A stretch of 64,000 nucleotides of DNA from the NCBI GenBank assembly GCA_012064385.1, contig QRDG01000413.1, positions 310,001-374,000 on the forward strand, written 5' to 3'. Source of the stretch: Puccinellia tenuiflora. Taxonomy: Eukaryota; Streptophyta; Magnoliopsida; Poales; Poaceae. Numbering within the stretch: the stretch's first letter is position 1; each line of letters opens with the position of its first letter. The position numbers and the translations under genes were made by a program. Of the stretch, positions 23,706 through 35,431 are shown piece by piece. The notes beneath the pieces are model-generated. The model did not search any database. It saw only the letters and a list, made by a program, of their open reading frames with translations, and was not told the origin of the DNA.

Positions 23706-24420
23706 ACTGGGCGGCGTCGGCGCCGCAGTGGAGCGCGATCTGCGGGGCCGTGGCGTGGTAGACGGCGAGCAGCTTGGCGGCGAGCGCGGAGGGCCCCGGG
23801 ATGCGGCGGTGGTCGAAGCGGAGCTTGACGAGGAGGAAGAGGAGCACGCAGGAGGAGGCGCCCACGGCGGAGATGTTGATGAGGTACTGGATGCTGCCGT
23901 ACCACGCCTCCGGCTCCCCGCCGGAGGCGTCCGGCGGTGGCGCGGCTGGGGCCATCTACGGGCGGCGGGCGGGCGCAGCGCGGGGCCGAAACCCTAGGTG
24001 ATTTTCTGGCCGGGGAATACGCCGACGGGATCGTGAGATGGCCGGGGAATACGCCGCGGTTCGTGGACGGCCGGGGGTGGGGCTAGATCCCGACGGACGG
24101 GCTGCGGAGGAGGTGCGCGAGGCGTGTCGCCGTGCGCTTGTCCCTACCCACGGCGCGGTGTGGGTCGCTGCGAGGTGGGGACGCCGGAGGGGTCGTGTTT
24201 CTTCCATTTTTGTTTTCCCGGAAGCAAAGTAGTATAAAAGTTTTTATGTAAACCTTGGAGGCTATAAGGACATCATGCAAGATGATTAGGACCGGTATGT
24301 GATTCCCGGTCAACTCAGTTTAGCTTTATTTAGAAGATGATGGTGATTTTTATTTGGTATACAGTATGTGTTAAGGTTTGCTAGAGTTTGCCTAGGTTGG
24401 TGATTGAAATTATTAAGTGA
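23706..24420 (-). pseudogene. OSCA4.1-like 5'-end fragment (N-terminus plus flank)
   Basis: Coding homology covers 23706-23955, 83 codons from MAPAAPPPDASGGEPEAWYG through the first membrane helix to HCGADAAQ, where it breaks into unrelated sequence. The region upstream matches the OSCA leader and flank at 20102-20497. Only about a tenth of the protein is present, so it is a truncated copy. It stops before the position of the frameshift in the full gene and so cannot tell whether that change is real. Confidence 0.88.
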
Positions 24421-25690
24421 CAAAAAAAAGCTTTACAACGTGAGTCCTCATTTCTCTCCTTCCTCTAACTATTTCTATGATTATTTATGCCGACCCCTGC
24501 TCTCTACATCGGTATTAGCCCCGTTGGTCTCTCGGACCCGCCTCCTCTCCGTGACCAGCTGCGAGGACCCCATGAGGGATTCATGCAATCGGCTAGCTTT
24601 GACTAGGGTTAGCGGATTCATATCAGGAATTGGAGATGAGATATCAAAGAGGAGTACGTGAGGGTTCATTCACCTTCTGGCCGTCTAGTGCATGGCTTGA
24701 GCCAACTTGGACATGTTATGCCTTCTGCTTGTTTTGGGCCTACCTTGGGGCATCCGCCATCATTCGTCCCCGAGTTTTTTTTTTTTTGAAAATCTTCTGG
24801 TCTCCTTGTTTTGGGCCTACCTTGGGGCATCCGCTGTCATTCGCCCCCGAGTTTTTTGAAAATCTTCTGGTCGGTGCCGACTGCTAGTGTCGGAATGCTG
24901 ACTAAGAGGTCTTGATGGATTCTTGTAAGTACATGAGAAGGTTAGATATATACTTATTTTTGAAAAATCTTAGTGATATCAAATTTTCGCACCTCTTGGG
25001 ATTAGCTTGTGGTATGTCAGAAGGCGGGTCATGTATTCCAATTTTTGTGCTGAGTAGAGCAGTAAACGGCCAACGGCTCTGTCCCGCCGTCACGGGACCA
25101 ATGAAAGACGTGTGCGGGCCCTGTCATCGTTCCCTTGTCTCGACGGTGCGAGTCGATGTGAGGTCGGGACGAGAGAGAGGTGGTGTCTTCCTTTTTGTTT
25201 TCCGAGAAGCGAAGTAAAAGTTCTATAAACCTTAGAGTCTAAGGACTTGCAAAGCATCCTGCAAGATGATTAGGACTCATATTAGCCGTGGTCAACAGAG
25301 TTTGGCTTTATATCAAGTATGATAATGGTGATTTATATTTTGTATGTGTTAAAGTTTGCTAGAGTTTTGTCTAGTTTCATGAAATTATTACTAGGTGATT
25401 ACACAAACTGTACAACTTGAATCCTACCTTCTTCCCTCTCCATCCTCGTCTTTGCCGGTACTTATTCGCGTCGTCAAATCCTTATAAGCCTTTCCAGCAA
25501 AGTCAGCCTCGATGTAACTTGCAATGCGTGATTTCAGAGCTGAATAGTACTCGCTCATGTATTATGGCAAGGACGGCACAGTACGACCATTAACTACAAA
25601 ATAGACATGAAATATTTAAATAAAACATATCTACAAAGTGTGAAAAGTATAATGCATGGCTCAAGATTAGACACGAACGTTGAGGTATCC
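24421..25690. repeat. Locally duplicated flank unit 2, with internal deletion and tandem repeat
   Basis: This corresponds to 22086-23705 but lacks the piece equivalent to about 22673-23036, joining at ATGTATTCC/AATTTTTGTG. It contains its own tandem duplication of a segment with TTTTGGGCCTACCTTGGGGC (about 24729-24865). At 25110-25400 lies another diverged version of the OSCA 5' flank. Confidence 0.7.
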
Positions 25691-26573
25691 GGTATATGAG
25701 GAATGCAATTCTGGTATCTATCCAATTGTTGTGCACTTTGGGTATTATACCTTGGCCAACTTTCTAAACGAATATTGTGGAACAACTTGAGAAATGAATA
25801 TAACTTTTTGTGTCGTTGTCGTCTTGTTGCCCTAGGTGGGCATCTCTATTAAATTAACTTACAAGTAAGGCGGAATAATATATTATTTAGCCCTTACTTC
25901 TCTCAAAAGTTATGATAAACTTTTACAGAAGAAGAAAACCCATGTGGATGCTGCCTTCGAGGGATATAATATCAAATTGTTAAAAAAGTGTACCACAATA
26001 GATAGCAGTAAGGCAATATCAGGTTTAGTTCGCTGTTTTGTTTTGGTGGCATGGAAATGAGAAGCTAATGCCACATATTAAAAAGCTAAAATGTGTGAAA
26101 TCCGGCGTGGAAAATAGAGTGAAAACTAATCCTACTCAACATTCACATTGAGAAATATACCCATGTCCTAATTGTCATGTAGCGCTATAAATATATATAA
26201 TCATAATAGAGAAATTGCGAAAATCGACTGGTACACGAGGAAACAAAAAAAATTGGCTTACATTTGTTGTTAACTTCCACATGAAATGGAAATTGCAATG
26301 AACAAATTGATGGTGATGTACTCTAATCACTCTAAGATAAAAAAATATGAAATAAAAATACCAGGAATGCTTCTTTATTCAAAGAAATATGTTTTTTAAT
26401 CAAAAGAAAGCTGTTTTTCAAAGCTTATCCAGTACTAAATGGTCAGGTCCTATAAAACGTAGCCCAAAATCGTGTTCGAAAACTTGAAAAGAAAAAATCT
26501 CAACGCTGCTGGCATCCGCAGACACCAGCCAGAGGCCGACGCCGAGACTCGAAGCGAGCGCAGCCAAAGAAAA
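25691..26573. other. Intergenic and CPP1 promoter region
   Basis: AT-rich sequence without gene or transposon ends that I can identify. The last 100 bp before the CPP1 start become GC-rich, as in the leaders of the other genes here. Confidence 0.5.
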
Positions 26574-29500
26574 ATGGCCACGGCCCTCTCCCTCAGCGGC
26601 GGCAGCGGCGGCGGCGGGTCCCTCCTCCGCAGGTCCCCCGCCGCCTCCGTGGCGCGGTGCTGCGCCTCGCCCCGCCCCTCGCGCCGCCGGGCCCCGACGC
26701 GGCGCCTGGCGGCGTCGCGCGCCGACGACTCGTCGCCGGCGCCCTTCGAGATGACGGTGGAAGGCGCGCTGAAGCTGCTGGGCGTCGCGGAGGGCGCGTC
26801 CTTCGACGAGATCCTTCGCGCCAAGAACGCCGTCGCCGCCTCCTGCAAGGGCGACCAGGACGCCGTCGCTCAGGTCACCAAACCCCTCCTCCGCTCCACC
26901 CACGCTGTTCCCTTTTTTTCGCGTTCGCTTTTGCTTCAGGCGAGGGCGATTCTCTATCTATTGGATGCTTCGATGACTCTTTTACCATGAGTTGCTAATT
27001 TAGGACGTCAAAGCCGCCTTGATTTGATCAATCTGAAATGCAAGAATCCATCTCACTTTTCAAGTTCGGAAGCTAAATCGGTAGCAATTGACTCCCGTAC
27101 ATGGCACAGAAATGTCAAGACCTTAGCTAGATCATTGAAATTCGGGAAATTTTGTCCATTGTTGTTGTTCCCCTGTGATAAACAATCTTTTGATATGCAG
27201 TGTGTTAGCTTATAGAGGTAACACTATTTTGTACGTCCATGGAGCATGGGCTGAGGTGATCATATCATAACATCTACTGTCAACTTCTGGACTAGTGACT
27301 TGGTTAATACGGAAGAAAGGAGTGTGAATTTCCGCATCTTCATTTCTACAAGTTACCCCCTGCTCAACTTTTGTACGCAACTTCATTGTGGTTTTTGGAG
27401 CTTTGTAAAACCTTTCTTGTTCCAATAAACTAGCAGTGATCCCTTCTTGTCTGCTTGTGCAAGTTGTCCTCTTGATAACTTTGCTTGCGGCCGTTACTCA
27501 TGTCCATGCCCCAACTTCTCAGCTGTCTATTTCAAGACGGTCTCATAGGCATATCTCAGACTCCTAGGGTGTGTTTGGTTCGGGAACGAAGTGGAATGTA
27601 ATGTCATCGTTCCATTCTTCTATAATGGGTTGATTCCATTCTTGTGTTTGGTTGGGACCGAAAACGGGGAATGTAATGGTTCTGTTCTGTGTTTGGTTGG
27701 GATAAAAAGTGGAATGGAATGTCTAGAATTTGGTTCATCTCACCTCTTTCATGTGAATGGTGAGCATACCTCCAAAATGTCTAGTATATTATTCAGATTC
27801 TTGGCATCACATAATCAAAATTTCAGCAGCGTTTCATTCAGCAGTCACACCTATACAATAAAAATCATAACAAATATATGGCATCAAAGACAACACATAT
27901 TTCAGTCCATACGCGCATACAAGTCATCCAAATAGTTCAAAAAAATACAATCGATTCAATGCCATATATTGCATGAAAAAACAATTTATTTTCTCAATCT
28001 GTTAGCTGCTAAAGAGTAATAACTCCCAGGTCGCTGCTAGCTAGGTGAATCGATCTGGATATGCGCAAAGTAAAAAAAAAAAAAAAACTTGCAAAGTGGA
28101 TCGATCGCTGCTAGCTGAATCGATTGCTCTCAGGACGAGGCTAGCTGAATAGATCGCTCGTTCGCATGGCGAAACTGCAGGCCGCTTCTTGCTGCCGCCG
28201 CCGCTGGTTGCCACCGCCGCCGCAGCTGACTGCTAGCCGTTTACCGCCTCCATTCCTCCCCTCCGCCGCCGCTGGTCATCGCTCGCTCGCCCTGCTTCGC
28301 CGCTCGCCCGCTGTGCTGTTCGCTCTATTCGCCGCCAGAGAGAAGAAACGAGGGAGAAGGAGAGCTCTAGGTGAGGATAGGATTAAGAGAAGATACGGGG
28401 GGTGAGAGTTGGGTTTCTTTTTTCGTTAGCCGGCTGGGAACCAAGTGATTCCTCCGAATCGGTGGAACCACTCAATTCAGCATATGGAGAGAATATTCGT
28501 TTTAAGGAACGAGTGAGTTCCGGTTCTATTTACCTACCAAACACAAGAATCAGCTAGAGGAACGGGTCCAACCCATTCCATTCCACCTGATGACACTTAC
28601 CAAACACACCCCTAAAGAACAGAGGATGCTAATTGCCATGTTTGACTCTGTTTCCTGTTTCATTTCAGGTCGAGGCTGCCTATGACATGCTGCTAATGAA
28701 GAGCTTATCACAGAGGAGGGCTGGCAAGGTCGTCAATAGCAGCATCCGCTACGCTGATGTGAAACCTGTCAAAAGTGCAGGATCAGCCCCGCAATGGATG
28801 CAGTCAACCATTAAGAATGTGCCTGTGACATTTGAGGCTCCATCTTCGAGAAGCTTGGGAATCCAGTCATCTATCTACGGCGCACTGATAGTTTTAACTT
28901 ATGCTAGTGGAACCTCTTCATCATTACCGTCAGGGTACACTAGCCCTGATGTCCCTGGAATTATCCTAGCAACGGGATTCGGTGCTTCGTTGTATCTTCT
29001 GACAAAGAAAAATATGAGCTTAGGTAAAGTGTCTGCCAGTTTGTTATTCGCCATTTTTATAATATCATATGCTTTACGTTTCATACAGTTTGAAATGCTC
29101 CTTGTTTCGGTACAACACTGATTTAAATCCTGTCCTCTGAATAGAAACATAGAAACACTGCTACATAGTAGTTTTGAAGCTGCAATACTACATATAGTAT
29201 CCAGTTACATTAATATTTTTAGTAGAACTAGTTCTGCTCACCTAGGTGCATTGGTTATTCAGCATAAAGCATCCAGTGTTGTTATATCTGTAACCTTTGT
29301 TTCACGGTAGATTTCACAATAACTAAGTTTCTGCCTTATATGTTTGCTCAATTTATCTCAGTGAAAACAACATAAGAAGCATGGAGTGAAACATGTAATT
29401 CAAAAGATTTTTGTCAGAATAGAGTAATGCAAATTAATAGTACTTATAATCCCTCCCCAAACCCCACCTTGTGTGGGAGCCTCTGTGCACTTGGGTCTGT

Positions 29501-30882
29501 CCTTTTAGAGTAATGCAAATTAATAGTACTTATATGCTAAGGAAGATCCTTGATCCTGCGCCCGTTATAATCCTTTTTGGCTGTAATGATGGTTGGGGAG
29601 AGATTAAGAGCAACTCCAGCCGCGCCCCCAGGAGCTCCCCCAGGACGCCTTTTTGGTCGCCGGATGTGCAAAAAGTACAAAAAATCTCCCAGCCACACCC
29701 CCATAGCCCCCCCAAGAGCTCAAAAAGGCACCGGCGAACCCAGGCCAAACCCAAGGGGCTGGGTTCGGCTTGGGGGCGCTGGGGAAAGCAATGCCCAATT
29801 GTTTGCCCCCACGTGGCCAGATTCCTTTCTTCTCTCTCCTTATGTGGTCCTTTTCTTGGCCAGATTCCTTTTTTCTGTGCTTGGTGTGGGCTACGGCTGG
29901 GAACTCGTCCACTTTTTTCATCCAGCGAAGCAATTTGCCCCCCCAGGACATGTACTTTTTCAGCCGGCGAGTGTCCTGGGGGGCACCAACGGCTGGGGTT
30001 GCTCTAATAGCATGAGGTCATGCTGACTAGAAAGGTGGTTGGTATTGTGGTCATAGTTTAGATGCTTGTACTCATGCAACATCAGCTTTTTAGGTTAGGT
30101 CAGCAGTTTCCCAAGATTGCGTTGTTGTCCTGTAGTGTGTGTGCCATCAGTTAATCCACAGAGATAGATACCATGCCGAAAGTGTGTGCGAACTTAACAG
30201 ATACCTTGTCAAGCAAATTCAGTTTGTCAACTGTTGTAGCAACAAATGAATTGTATTGTGTTTTGTGCACTCTTTTCGAGTGAAGACATAACATGACAAG
30301 ATAATGATTTGTTGCTTGAGAGTAGATCTGAAGATCAGAACGCTTGAGACCCACAATCCTGTACGATTGTAGGGTTTAAATCCTTCATATGACTATGAGA
30401 TAAGCATGTTAGATGCCCACCATCATGGCCTTGTACATAGTTGACTTCCATGCAATTATTTCATCTCTTTACTACCTTTGCTCTTAGATGTTTCTGTTAA
30501 AAAAATAGTGAGTAAGCATGTCTGGATCTGGCTGGCATAACTCCACAAACCTCCAACCTGCTTTTGTGCCCGTTATGACACTGCCTACGTGTTGGAGGAA
30601 ACCGCGTCGAGTAGTACCTCGATTACTGCTGCTCTTCTGTTGTGCCAACCTTCCTGCTTCCATTTAGAATGACATGAATGTCTTCTATGGTCCTTCCTTT
30701 GTGCAGGCAAGGCCGCATTGATCACGGCCGGGGGGCTGGCGGTGGGCGCGACGGTTGGGGCCGGCGTGGAGAACTGGCTGCAGGTCGACATCGTGCCCTT
30801 CCTGGGCATCCACTCCCCTTCCGTCGTCGTCACCGAGTTCATCCTCTTCTCGCAGCTGCTGGTATCGTTGTTCGTCATATAG
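26574..30882 (+). CDS. CPP1: Chaperone-like protein of POR1, chloroplast (CPP1 / CDF1 family)
   Basis: Three exons, 26574-26873, 28669-29023 and 30707-30882, splice in phase (0, 1) into 276 aa. The N-terminus is an Arg/Ser/Ala-rich transit peptide (SLLRRSPAASVARCC). Residues about 58-120 form a J-like domain (MTVEGALKLLGVAEGASFDE, later VEAAYDMLLM) lacking the HPD tripeptide of true DnaJ proteins. The C-terminal half has several membrane helices (SSIYGALIVLTYASG, DVPGIILATGFGASLYLLTK, AALITAGGLAVGATVGAG, EFILFSQLLVSLFVI). This matches the plastid membrane family that stabilises light-dependent protochlorophyllide oxidoreductase during greening. Intron 1 (1,795 bp) and intron 2 (1,683 bp) each contain a Tourist-like element, without touching splice sites. 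Confidence 0.93.
27567..28611. mobile_element. PIF/Harbinger (Tourist-like) element in CPP1 intron 1
   Basis: Perfect 12-bp terminal inverted repeats GGGTGTGTTTGG and CCAAACACACCC bound 1,045 bp, flanked by CTA on both sides (27564-27566 and 28612-28614). The 3-bp target duplication and the TGTTTGG-type end suit PIF/Harbinger. No transposase is encoded; the GC-rich ORF at 28166-28405 is low complexity. The element ends only 57 bp before exon 2. Confidence 0.88.
29608..30004. mobile_element. Tourist-like MITE in CPP1 intron 2
   Basis: The 397-bp element has 14-bp inverted ends, GAGCAACTCCAGCC and GGCTGGGGTTGCTC, with one mismatch, and is flanked by TAA on each side (29605-29607 and 30005-30007). 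It is non-coding and GC-rich relative to the intron. Confidence 0.85.
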
Positions 30883-31350
30883 GGAATTTCGAGGGGAAAA
30901 CCAAGGTGCCAGCCGTGGCCTGTAATTAGCTGGGATGGAGTAGCTGTGAAGACTGAAGAGTCAGGAAATGTGGCATATTTTTTTTCGCAGCTGTGTATAG
31001 CGAACAGTACAGTACAGCGACAAGGAATACTGCAATGATCACCTGTATCTAGTTCATCTGAATTTTCATTTCTTGGTTTATTTGCGCTTATTTGGTTGGA
31101 TTGTGATTGCGAAGCGCTGGAGAATCTGTCTTGGTACCAACCTCTGGCACCAAACTTTGTTGCATGCGGCGGAACGGAAGCTCTCTAGTCCCCTCGAATC
31201 GGTTAAATCCACGCTTCGATTTACGAGGATTTCAGTCGTCGTTGTAGAAATGTTTGTAATTCGGTTGAATTTTGGACGATGCTGATAGTCATTTCTGTTG
31301 CTGGGATTTGGGTTGTGGCCGGCCTGAGCTGAGCTAAACCTGATCCTGTT
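30883..31350. other. CPP1 3' flank
   Basis: This includes the likely CPP1 3' untranslated region and the first copy of the 15-bp target duplication of the retroposon that follows (31336-31350). Nothing else is recognised. Confidence 0.5.
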
Positions 31351-32265
31351 TTTTTTTTGAGAAGTAATACGTATATTAAGTCAAAGACATAAGGAGTACA
31401 TCATACGTACACACGTAGAGATACGGTCTAGGAAGACACGTAGACCAGTACGAAAAGCAGAAAAACCCTTGGAGAAAGGCAAAAATACAACGAAGACCCT
31501 AGGGTTTCCTGCATCGCCAGACGAACTCCGTCGATCTTCTCCGACGCCGAAGCACCTCGAGAGGAAGACGAAGACCAGCACACCCGAGGTTGAGGGAGCT
31601 CCATCGCCCGTAGGCTTTGTGAACCACGAGAAGAAGCACGAATGCCCACCTATCGCTGTGGCGCGCGGGTCGGGGACCTGCCCCAAGCTCAGCCTCAAAC
31701 TCCAGATCCAGCACCTCCGGTCACCGATGGCGAGGAGCACAACCAGATCTGCCAACCACGAACCGCAAACCTCGCACCGGCTTCGGCATCTTCCAGCCCA
31801 CCACCAGCCGCAACAGGCCAGCGGCCACAACTCCTGCAAACTTTTCCCCCTCTTCCCGCCGGCGCAGGAGAAGACGCCGTCGTGGCGCGACCAAGAGGAG
31901 GAAACAAAATCCACGACGAGCTCGTCGCCGCGCCGACGCACACGTCCAGATAGCCAAGCTCCGCATCTCCCCCACATCACCGCACGGCGACGACGAGACG
32001 AAGATCCAGAGCACAGAAACTCGCAGTGGCGGCGTCGGAGACCACCACCACCACGAAAACCTAAATAGACTAGCTAATCTAACTAGCTATAGACAGATCT
32101 GGCCGGCAATTCAACCCCCCTCCCCTCTCCGACGGCGCCGGGGCCGACGAGAGAGAGGGGGGCGGCTGAATCGCCGGCGAGAAACTCGGTCGCCTCCCTG
32201 TCGCCTCTGTCTACTGTAGAGAGGGGAAAGGAAGGGGAAGGGGGCACACTCGGAGCTTTGCTCAT
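31351..32265 (-). mobile_element. Retroposon (LINE- or SINE-like) with poly-A tail, reverse orientation
   Basis: A 915-bp insert is flanked by a perfect 15-bp direct repeat, AAACCTGATCCTGTT (31336-31350 and 32266-32280). A T-run at its left edge is the poly-A tail of an element lying on the minus strand. Long target duplication plus poly-A indicates target-primed reverse transcription. The body is GC-rich; the longest minus-strand ORF (31381-31980) has no recognised domain, so it may be a truncated LINE or a retroposed host transcript. Confidence 0.8.
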
Positions 32266-32280
32266 AAACCTGATCCTGTT

Positions 32281-32841
32281 GGATCACTGCACCGCACGCC
32301 ATGCGCTGCCGCTCTGTGATCAACCTCCAGCATCCATCCGGGGCCATGTGATCGTGTCGGTACCATGACCTTGGCCACTGTACAGCTATCACAGAAACCA
32401 TGACCAGATCAACATCATCAAGAGGCCAAGCTCATCTTATGTATGGCCCCCAGATGCCTCTGTGCCAGCAAATTATTTGGAGCGATTTTGAACCTAACAA
32501 GCTCAGTTCATGCACCCCGTTTCTGTTACAGTATTATTTGGATTTGCCCACCTCATTTCCATCTGTGACACGAAAAAATTCAAAAGATATGATGGACTAT
32601 TGCGAGGAGATGTTCTGGACAAATTTACAGCCACCTCTTCTCTTATGGGAGAAAGAGAAAAGGGATAAGAATAAAAGAGGAAAAAAGAGAAGACAGAGAA
32701 GAATAATCTAATCTTATGACTTGCCTATCAGTACACTAATTACCCGGGTGGATGAGCCTAATAAGCATTTTTTTTTTTCCACAGCAGGAACAGGCATTTG
32801 ACATTCTGCCTGTACATGCTCACGCTTCTTCTTCTCCTTCT
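32281..32841. other. PP2C 3' flank
   Basis: AT-rich sequence downstream of the PP2C stop codon. An AG-rich stretch at 32647-32703 is the only low-complexity feature. No gene is seen. Confidence 0.5.
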
Positions 32842-35431
32842 TCAGTAGGTGCTGCTAACCACGGTGGGGGCCGAGAATGGTGCGAGGGAGTTGGCGGGGA
32901 CGCTCACGCCGCCCCCTCTGACCGACACCGAGGAGCTCTTGCTCCACCCTGGTTTGCTGCCCATGGCGTTGCTGGCGTCAAGGAACACCACGACCACGGT
33001 TATGTCGTCGTGGAAGTGGCGCCGCACACCGCGCTCGATCTTCTTCAGGTCCGAGTACCTCATCTCCCTCTTCTTGGCTGCTTCCTGCATCGCGGCTTTC
33101 ACGAGTCTTCGAGCGATACCCTGCCAAAAAGGAATTCCATTTTTTTTTTTCAGGAATGGGTGGATGGAAATGATCTTGTGATAGATGTTGGGCGAGCTTG
33201 ACAAATCCTAGCAGCCTAGTGATGACAGTCAAACCACAGCGCTGCTGTAAACTGTTTGCTCTAAAATTCAGGGTATAAACGACTAAAAGTTTGCTCCTAG
33301 TGATGACAGCCAAACCACAGCGCTGCTGTAAACTGTTTGCTCTAAAATTCAGGCAATAAAGGTATGCAACGACTAAAAGTTTGCCCCCCCCCCCCCCCCC
33401 CCCCCCAATCCATATGATTGACTTCCAACAATCTAATCTGCTTGTATATATCTATTGGATTGGAAAGGTACATAGCCTTGAAAGAAATATGGATTAGAAT
33501 CCATGGTAACTCTGTTTTAGGAAAAATGCATGGAAATTGGTGTGTAGGAGAAGAAGACATACATTACGAGGACTGCTTTGGACAAGTTCAACTGCATCCT
33601 GATTGCTGAGGTGCTCCCATAGCCCGTCAGAAGCAAATATAACAAACTGATCACTTGGTTGTATTTGGTGTACTACAATTGCAGGTTCAGAAGTAAGAAT
33701 TGGCTTCTTGAAGGTTTCCCGTAGCCGAAACTTGCTATGAAGAGGTGTTCTGTTATACTCTGGTCTTTTTAGATATACATCACCGATAGATCTCGAGATC
33801 TGCAGAATATGGTCTTAACTCATAAGTTACAAATTATTGAAGGAAAACTATAGGAGTATAACAGAAAAGGAGGGTAATATTTACAAGAATATTATAGACC
33901 ATGTTGTGCATGCAAAGTAATATGGCATACAAAAAATTCCCGAGTGGCACTAACTGATGGTGTTGATTAGACCGACAGTTAAGCACAGAAATAAAAGTCA
34001 ACAAAGCTAAACATGTGTGACTGTAAAATTCACAGTTTTCTCCTGTGTATGGTTGGCACGGTTCCCTTTTACAGAAAGCAAGTTAACCCCGGTCATATTG
34101 GAGGACAAGATATATGACCAAATCTTACCACATTTGCTTTTGAGATATAGGTAAAGCTTAATCATGATGATGCAACTATAATAAGTGCAGGTAACATTTA
34201 GCTGTGAGGACGAGGACTTGCCTAATACCTAACTTAAAAATAATAACACAAGTGCAAAAGTAATTATCAACACTCCAGGATGAGAAAAGTGGAAGTGTGA
34301 TGAGATCAACAGATGATGTCACATGTGTGTTGACTTTTAACAACAAATCAGTTACCTCCTAGACAAGTCTACCTCTCTAGACAAGTCTAACTCTCCAGTG
34401 ACAGGCAAGTTACTTAACCTTATGTGTCTATCAGTACAGAATTTTGGGTACCTGGATGAGACCCTTCACGCGCCAAACGTTGTGTTTCAGAACCACAATT
34501 TGTGGATCATCAGGATGTGATGACTGCAGCTCCCGCCTAACCTCCTCGTAGCACACGTTGTGCTCTGCTGATAACTGCATCGCCACAACCTCACCGGTCG
34601 CCTTGACGAGCCTTCCGAGAACCGCACGCGAGTCGCCGGCATTCGCGATATAGAGAGTCCCGGAGCAGATTATGCCGACCAGGCAACAAGAGCCTACCGC
34701 TGCAATCTGAGGCTTCCGAGCCCATTCTTTGCTGACCACCGAGAGGAAGCCGTCCTCGGTCGCTTGGAACGCCTTCCGGATCACGTCTGCTGACATGCAC
34801 TTGTGCTCGGTTGCAAATCCTGAAAAGAAGATTGTTTGTCATACACTGAAACAGACAGATAATTAAACAAGGCTAATATAGTAAGCAACACGAAATGTCA
34901 CCAAGGTATTATCAGAAGACAGAAGCAAATACAAGACAAAAAATTCTTGTTTCTGATGCAAGTTCAAGAAATCATATCTACTGAACCAACAATCATTTCT
35001 TTTTGCAGAAATGAGTACAACATTATCAAAAGTTGACATTTGATAACTGAATCATCATCAGCGCCTCCCAGACTTACAGAAGAAGGAAACTAATCAGCAG
35101 CAGCTTTCACATAGCACTTACTCTTGAGATGGTGGAACATGTTGTCGTTGACGAACCGGGCCGTCTCGGGGCCGCCGTGGCCGTCATAGACGCCGACGAA
35201 GGTGCCCTGCGGTCCGGGGTCGGCCATGGAGAGCGGGCCGGACTCCACCTGGCTCTGGTCCTCCAGCAGGTTATTGGCCTGCACCACCGCCATGGAGAAC
35301 TCCCCGGTGGCCATCTGGCCGGCGTCCTTGTACCAGAGCAGCCCGTCCTGCCGGCCGGCGGCGTCCGAGCCCTTCCTACCCCGGGACCGCCCGCCCCAGC
35401 AAGACCTGAAGTAGTCCATCACCGCCGCCAT
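32842..35431 (-). CDS. Protein phosphatase 2C, plant clade-D type
   Basis: Four minus-strand exons, 35122-35431, 34452-34819, 33563-33799 and 32842-33120, join in phase (1, 0, 0) into 397 aa. Metal-binding and catalytic motifs are in order: GVYDGHGGPETARF (about residues 80-93), YIANAGDSRAVLG, GLIQISRSIGDVYLKR across the exon 2/3 junction, FASDGLWEHLSNQDAV, and HDDITVVVVFLD near the end. The start MAAVMDYFRSCWG is typical of the subgroup that dephosphorylates plasma-membrane H+-ATPases in the SAUR pathway or acts in immunity; which of these applies cannot be told. Mg/Mn-dependent Ser/Thr phosphatase activity is expected because all acidic metal ligands are present. A 5'-leader intron (about 35527-35768) is possible from splice-like signals. 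Confidence 0.93.
33217..33383. repeat. Tandem duplication in PP2C intron 3
   Basis: A unit of about 81-86 bp beginning TAGTGATGACAG and ending CGACTAAAAGTTTGC occurs twice in tandem (33217-33297 and 33298-33383). The copies differ by a few substitutions and a short indel. Confidence 0.9.
33384..33406. repeat. Poly-C tract
   Basis: Twenty-three consecutive C residues follow the tandem duplication in PP2C intron 3. In transcript sense this is a G run. The exact length is likely unstable or uncertain in the assembly. Confidence 0.9.

Noticed and set aside
29471..30026. Overlapping ORFs of up to 178 codons in CPP1 intron 2
   Set aside because: They coincide with the GC-rich MITE and are read in several frames on both strands.
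31381..31980. A 199-codon ORF as a gene (both strands have one here)
   Set aside because: Both frames come from the same GC-rich retroposon, overlap each other and show no domain.
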